Shown here in pieces: positions 62,338-64,000 of a DNA stretch of 64,000 bases (within the stretch, counting starts at the first letter, position 1; every line of letters begins with the position of its first letter). The position numbers and the translations under genes are program-made. The stretch is from assembly GCA_017651265.1 (NCBI GenBank), contig JAGCDO010000007.1, forward strand, positions 1 to 64,000, written 5' to 3'. The stretch comes from Prevotella sp. (GTDB lineage: Bacteria; Bacteroidota; Bacteroidia; Bacteroidales; Bacteroidaceae). Below the pieces are notes generated by a model. It made no database searches and was not told the origin of the DNA. It saw only the letters and a program-made list of their open reading frames with translations.

Positions 62338-63351
62338 ATGGATATCCTATTACCTAAATCTACTTACAGCAAGCCTGATGACATCCAGGCATTCCATCTG
62401 GACCGACAGTTTGCTGACGGCATCAGTTTTGTTGCCATCGACCTTGAAACGGCCACACAGCTCAGGAACTCCATCTGCGAGATCGGAATCTGTGTAGTGG
62501 AAAACGGCCTGGTGAAGGAAACGAAATCGTGGCTGGTCAAACCTCCCCACAATTTCTATGATCCGTTCAACACATACATTCACGGCATCTCTGCGGAAGA
62601 CACGGCAAACAGTCCGACGTTCTGCGAGATATGGCCTACGGTTCTTCCCTACCTGGACGGGAAGGTCGTTGTGGCTCATAATACGGCTTTCGATATGTAT
62701 GTGCTTAGGGACTCGTTCATGGAGAACTCCATGGCGTTCCCCCTTTTCGCGTTCTTTTGCTCATACCGACTGTCACGAAAGACCGTCACAGGGTGCTACA
62801 GCTATTCGCTTCCTCATGTCTGCAGAGAGCTCGGTATAGAGTTCACCAACCATCATAAGGCCGGAGCCGATGCCGAAGGATGCGCAAAGGTGTTCCTGGA
62901 GTGCCTGAAGAACTCCGGCGCAGCATCCTTTGAGGATCTGCAGGAGAAGTTTGACTTCAGGTGCGGAAGGTTCTCCAGTAGCTATTTCAGGCCACAGTTG
63001 GCAAACCACAGAGGTGGAGGTGGAGGTGGCAGGAAGATCTGCCTGAAGGATATCGTCGGCGACCCTTCGAAGATCGACGAAGGGAACTATTTCTATGGTA
63101 AGGAGGTATGCTTCACGGGAAAATGCCAGTTCGGTGTAAGGAAGAACCTCCTGCAGATGGTGGCCGATATCGGTGGTATTCCTGCCGATTCGGTGACGTC
63201 ACACACTGACGTGCTGGTCGTCGGACAACAGGACTACAGGAAAGTCGGTGATGACGGCATGAGTTCCAAGCAGGAGAAGGCCATGAAGCTGAAGGATAAG
63301 GGACAGGACATAGAAATCATGTCCGAAAGCGAGTTCCTCAGCAATATTTAG
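62338..63351 (+). CDS. DnaQ-like 3'-5' exonuclease with BRCT domain
   Basis: A 337-residue protein. Residues about 30-195 are a DEDDh exonuclease: Asp35/Glu37 in 'FVAIDLETA', Asp119 in 'HNTAFDMYVL', and His173 with Asp178 in 'HHKAGADAEG'. A Gly-rich linker (225-231) leads to a BRCT domain (about 251-335: 'GKEVCFTGKCQFG', 'ADIGGIPADSVTSHTDVLVVG'). BRCT domains bind DNA ends or phosphopeptides. It probably trims or proofreads phage DNA. ATG 62338 follows the promoter at 62304; longer frames cross it. Confidence 0.85.
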   Translation: MDILLPKSTYSKPDDIQAFHLDRQFADGISFVAIDLETATQLRNSICEIGICVVENGLVKETKSWLVKPPHNFYDPFNTYIHGISAEDTANSPTFCEIWPTVLPYLDGKVVVAHNTAFDMYVLRDSFMENSMAFPLFAFFCSYRLSRKTVTGCYSYSLPHVCRELGIEFTNHHKAGADAEGCAKVFLECLKNSGAASFEDLQEKFDFRCGRFSSSYFRPQLANHRGGGGGGRKICLKDIVGDPSKIDEGNYFYGKEVCFTGKCQFGVRKNLLQMVADIGGIPADSVTSHTDVLVVGQQDYRKVGDDGMSSKQEKAMKLKDKGQDIEIMSESEFLSNI

Positions 63352-63360
63352 GATCTTTGA

Positions 63361-63475
63361 TAAAGCGTGCTGTCCCGTAAGGGTGACACTCCGCGAGAAG
63401 CATCGGCGAGGTTGAAACGCCACAAATACAACGCATATATGTGATGCACAGCACGTCTCTTTTGCTTTTTTGATA
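63361..63475 (+). ncRNA. Structured RNA candidate after the exonuclease gene
   Basis: The ends pair over at least eight bases (CGTGCTGT at 63366-63373 with ACAGCACG at 63448-63455). Inside are CCC-GTAA-GGG, a GNRA hairpin (63374-63383), GGCG...CGCC (63405-63421) and GCAT...ATGC. A T-rich tail follows. No open frame of note. It could be a small RNA or a leader; it might also end the exonuclease transcript. Confidence 0.5.
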
Positions 63476-63492
63476 CCGTTTTATAAAATAAT

Positions 63493-63537
63493 CCCGAAAT
63501 CTCTTGGAGGTTACGGGATTTTTTCATACCTTTGCCA
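63493..63537 (+). promoter_or_regulatory. Terminator-promoter module, copy 2
   Basis: An exact 45-bp copy of 62270-62314: stem CCCG/CGGG with six T's, CTTG at 63503-63506 and TACCTTTG at 63527-63534. It ends exactly where the long structured RNA begins. Confidence 0.72.
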
Positions 63538-63937
63538 TCGCTAAACGTATAGAGCGGTTACGCTCCAGGGGCGGTGAAAGACGTCCGAACATCCGATCGG
63601 GCATTTTTTATGCTCTTACTTTCCGAGACCTGCCAGAGGTCTCACTACACCAATAGCGGTGGCCACCCAGTAGAATAAGCCCTTGAGCGAAGTCTATACG
63701 TTTAGCGACAGGGAAGGCTGCCGCTTTCCCTGTCCATAGGGGAAAGGTCCCGATGGCCGTGAGGCATCGGTGTTAGCCAAGGTCCGAAAGGATGTGTCTG
63801 AAACGTGAGAGGCCTTTCCCTTTCCCGAAAGACATTCCCAACACGGGAACGAAAGGTTCCCAACATGGGAACAACATATTCCCGACATGGGAACAACCGC
63901 ACAGGGCGGATCCCTGTACAGCTAAACGTATAGCAAT
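63538..63937 (+). ncRNA. Long multi-hairpin RNA or leader with alternative pairing arms
   Basis: About 400 nt from the promoter to the ATG at 63938, with no sizeable frame. A 16-bp inverted repeat joins 63538-63553 with 63693-63708; a third copy of its 13-bp core (GCTAAACGTATAG) is at 63921-63933, so the middle arm can pair with either end. Hairpins include GAGACCT/AGGTCTC (63625-63643), GGTGGCCACC (63658-63667), ACAGGGAA/TTCCCTGT (63708-63733), two GNRA hairpins (63750-63770 with GTGA, 63783-63792 with GAAA), a long-range GGGAAAGG/CCTTTCCC (63740-63820) and ACAGGG/CCCTGT (63901-63917). No known RNA class was recognised. It may be a free RNA or a control leader. Confidence 0.6.
63835..63893. 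repeat. Three palindromic units, period exactly 22 bp
   Basis: TTCCC-AACAC-GGGAA (63835), TTCCC-AACAT-GGGAA (63857) and TTCCC-GACAT-GGGAA (63879). Each can form a five- or six-pair hairpin in RNA; as DNA sites they would lie on one face of the helix. Confidence 0.85.
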
Positions 63938-64000
63938 ATGCAACAGACAACAATCAGATTCGACCATGTGCTGCAGGAGCAGCAGCGCGTCGACGTGGTG
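63938..64000 (+). CDS. Start of a gene running off the window, unknown
   Basis: ATG at 63938 opens a frame of 21 codons to the window end ('MQQTTIRFDHVLQEQQRVDVV'-like start, here residues 1-20 of it readable as 'MQQTTIRFDH'). It is too short to assign. It directly follows the alternative pairing arm at 63921-63933, so its translation may be controlled by the RNA. Confidence 0.5.
   Translation, partial: MQQTTIRFDHVLQEQQRVDVV

Noticed and set aside
63538-63937. Structured RNA as a retron or DGR template RNA
   Set aside because: No reverse transcriptase is visible; only 21 codons of the next gene are in the window and they show no RT motif, so the idea cannot be supported.
63694-63967. Short minus-strand open frames in the structured RNA
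   Set aside because: They read through palindromes and repeat 'CCWE' type sequence from the hairpins; no protein features.

Overview
The window reads as a Bacteroidales chromosome, most likely Prevotella or a close relative. Upstream regions carry the Bacteroidetes-type promoter (TTTG near -33, 19-20 bp, then TAnnTTTG near -7). The gene content agrees: a BspA-like leucine-rich surface protein, several fimbrillins, and the syntenic blocks ftsX/DUF3098/uppP/truB/queA/folK and DUF1599/DoxX-like/tpiA/SPOR/folE. No database search was run; family calls come from motifs and remembered family features.

Host part, about 1-36.1 kb. A 5'-truncated BspA-like gene is followed by a minus-strand operon of envelope and tRNA/folate genes (2.9-7.4 kb). 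A plus-strand radical SAM gene has two similar promoters in tandem. A minus-strand RND efflux operon (adaptor, pump, outer membrane factor) ends in an LpxA-like acyltransferase. Next come a CCA-adding enzyme family protein, a small lipoprotein, and the DUF1599-to-folE operon. A fimbrial-type operon follows (DUF3575, DUF5119-like lipoprotein, four fimbrillin-like lipoproteins, then a TPR outer-membrane protein). It converges on a tight six-gene minus-strand operon: ion channel, CHASE2 protein, caspase-like protease with SEL1 repeats, DUF4384-like protein, an unknown secreted protein and an NTF2-like protein. A DUF418 membrane protein and a strong terminator end the host part.

Phage part, about 36.2 kb to the window end. 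This looks like a prophage whose right end lies outside the window. Order: divergent HTH regulators; small early genes; a tRNA-like element; an acyl carrier protein; a 1087-aa primase-ATPase; an iteron array that is a good replication-origin candidate; an S49 protease; the major capsid protein; a DNA methyltransferase; probable small and large terminase; a probable portal and connector genes; a holin/endolysin/one-piece-spanin lysis cassette; an amidoligase flanked by two similar small proteins; and a DnaQ-like exonuclease with a BRCT domain. No integrase and no clear tail genes are visible.

The least explained stretch is 62.1-64.0 kb. It holds a 3 x 20-bp tandem repeat, an exact 45-bp terminator-plus-promoter module present twice, a compact structured RNA candidate of about 110 nt, and a roughly 400-nt multi-hairpin RNA candidate. 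The latter has a 16-bp arm that can pair with either of two partners, one lying just before the start codon of a gene that runs off the window.
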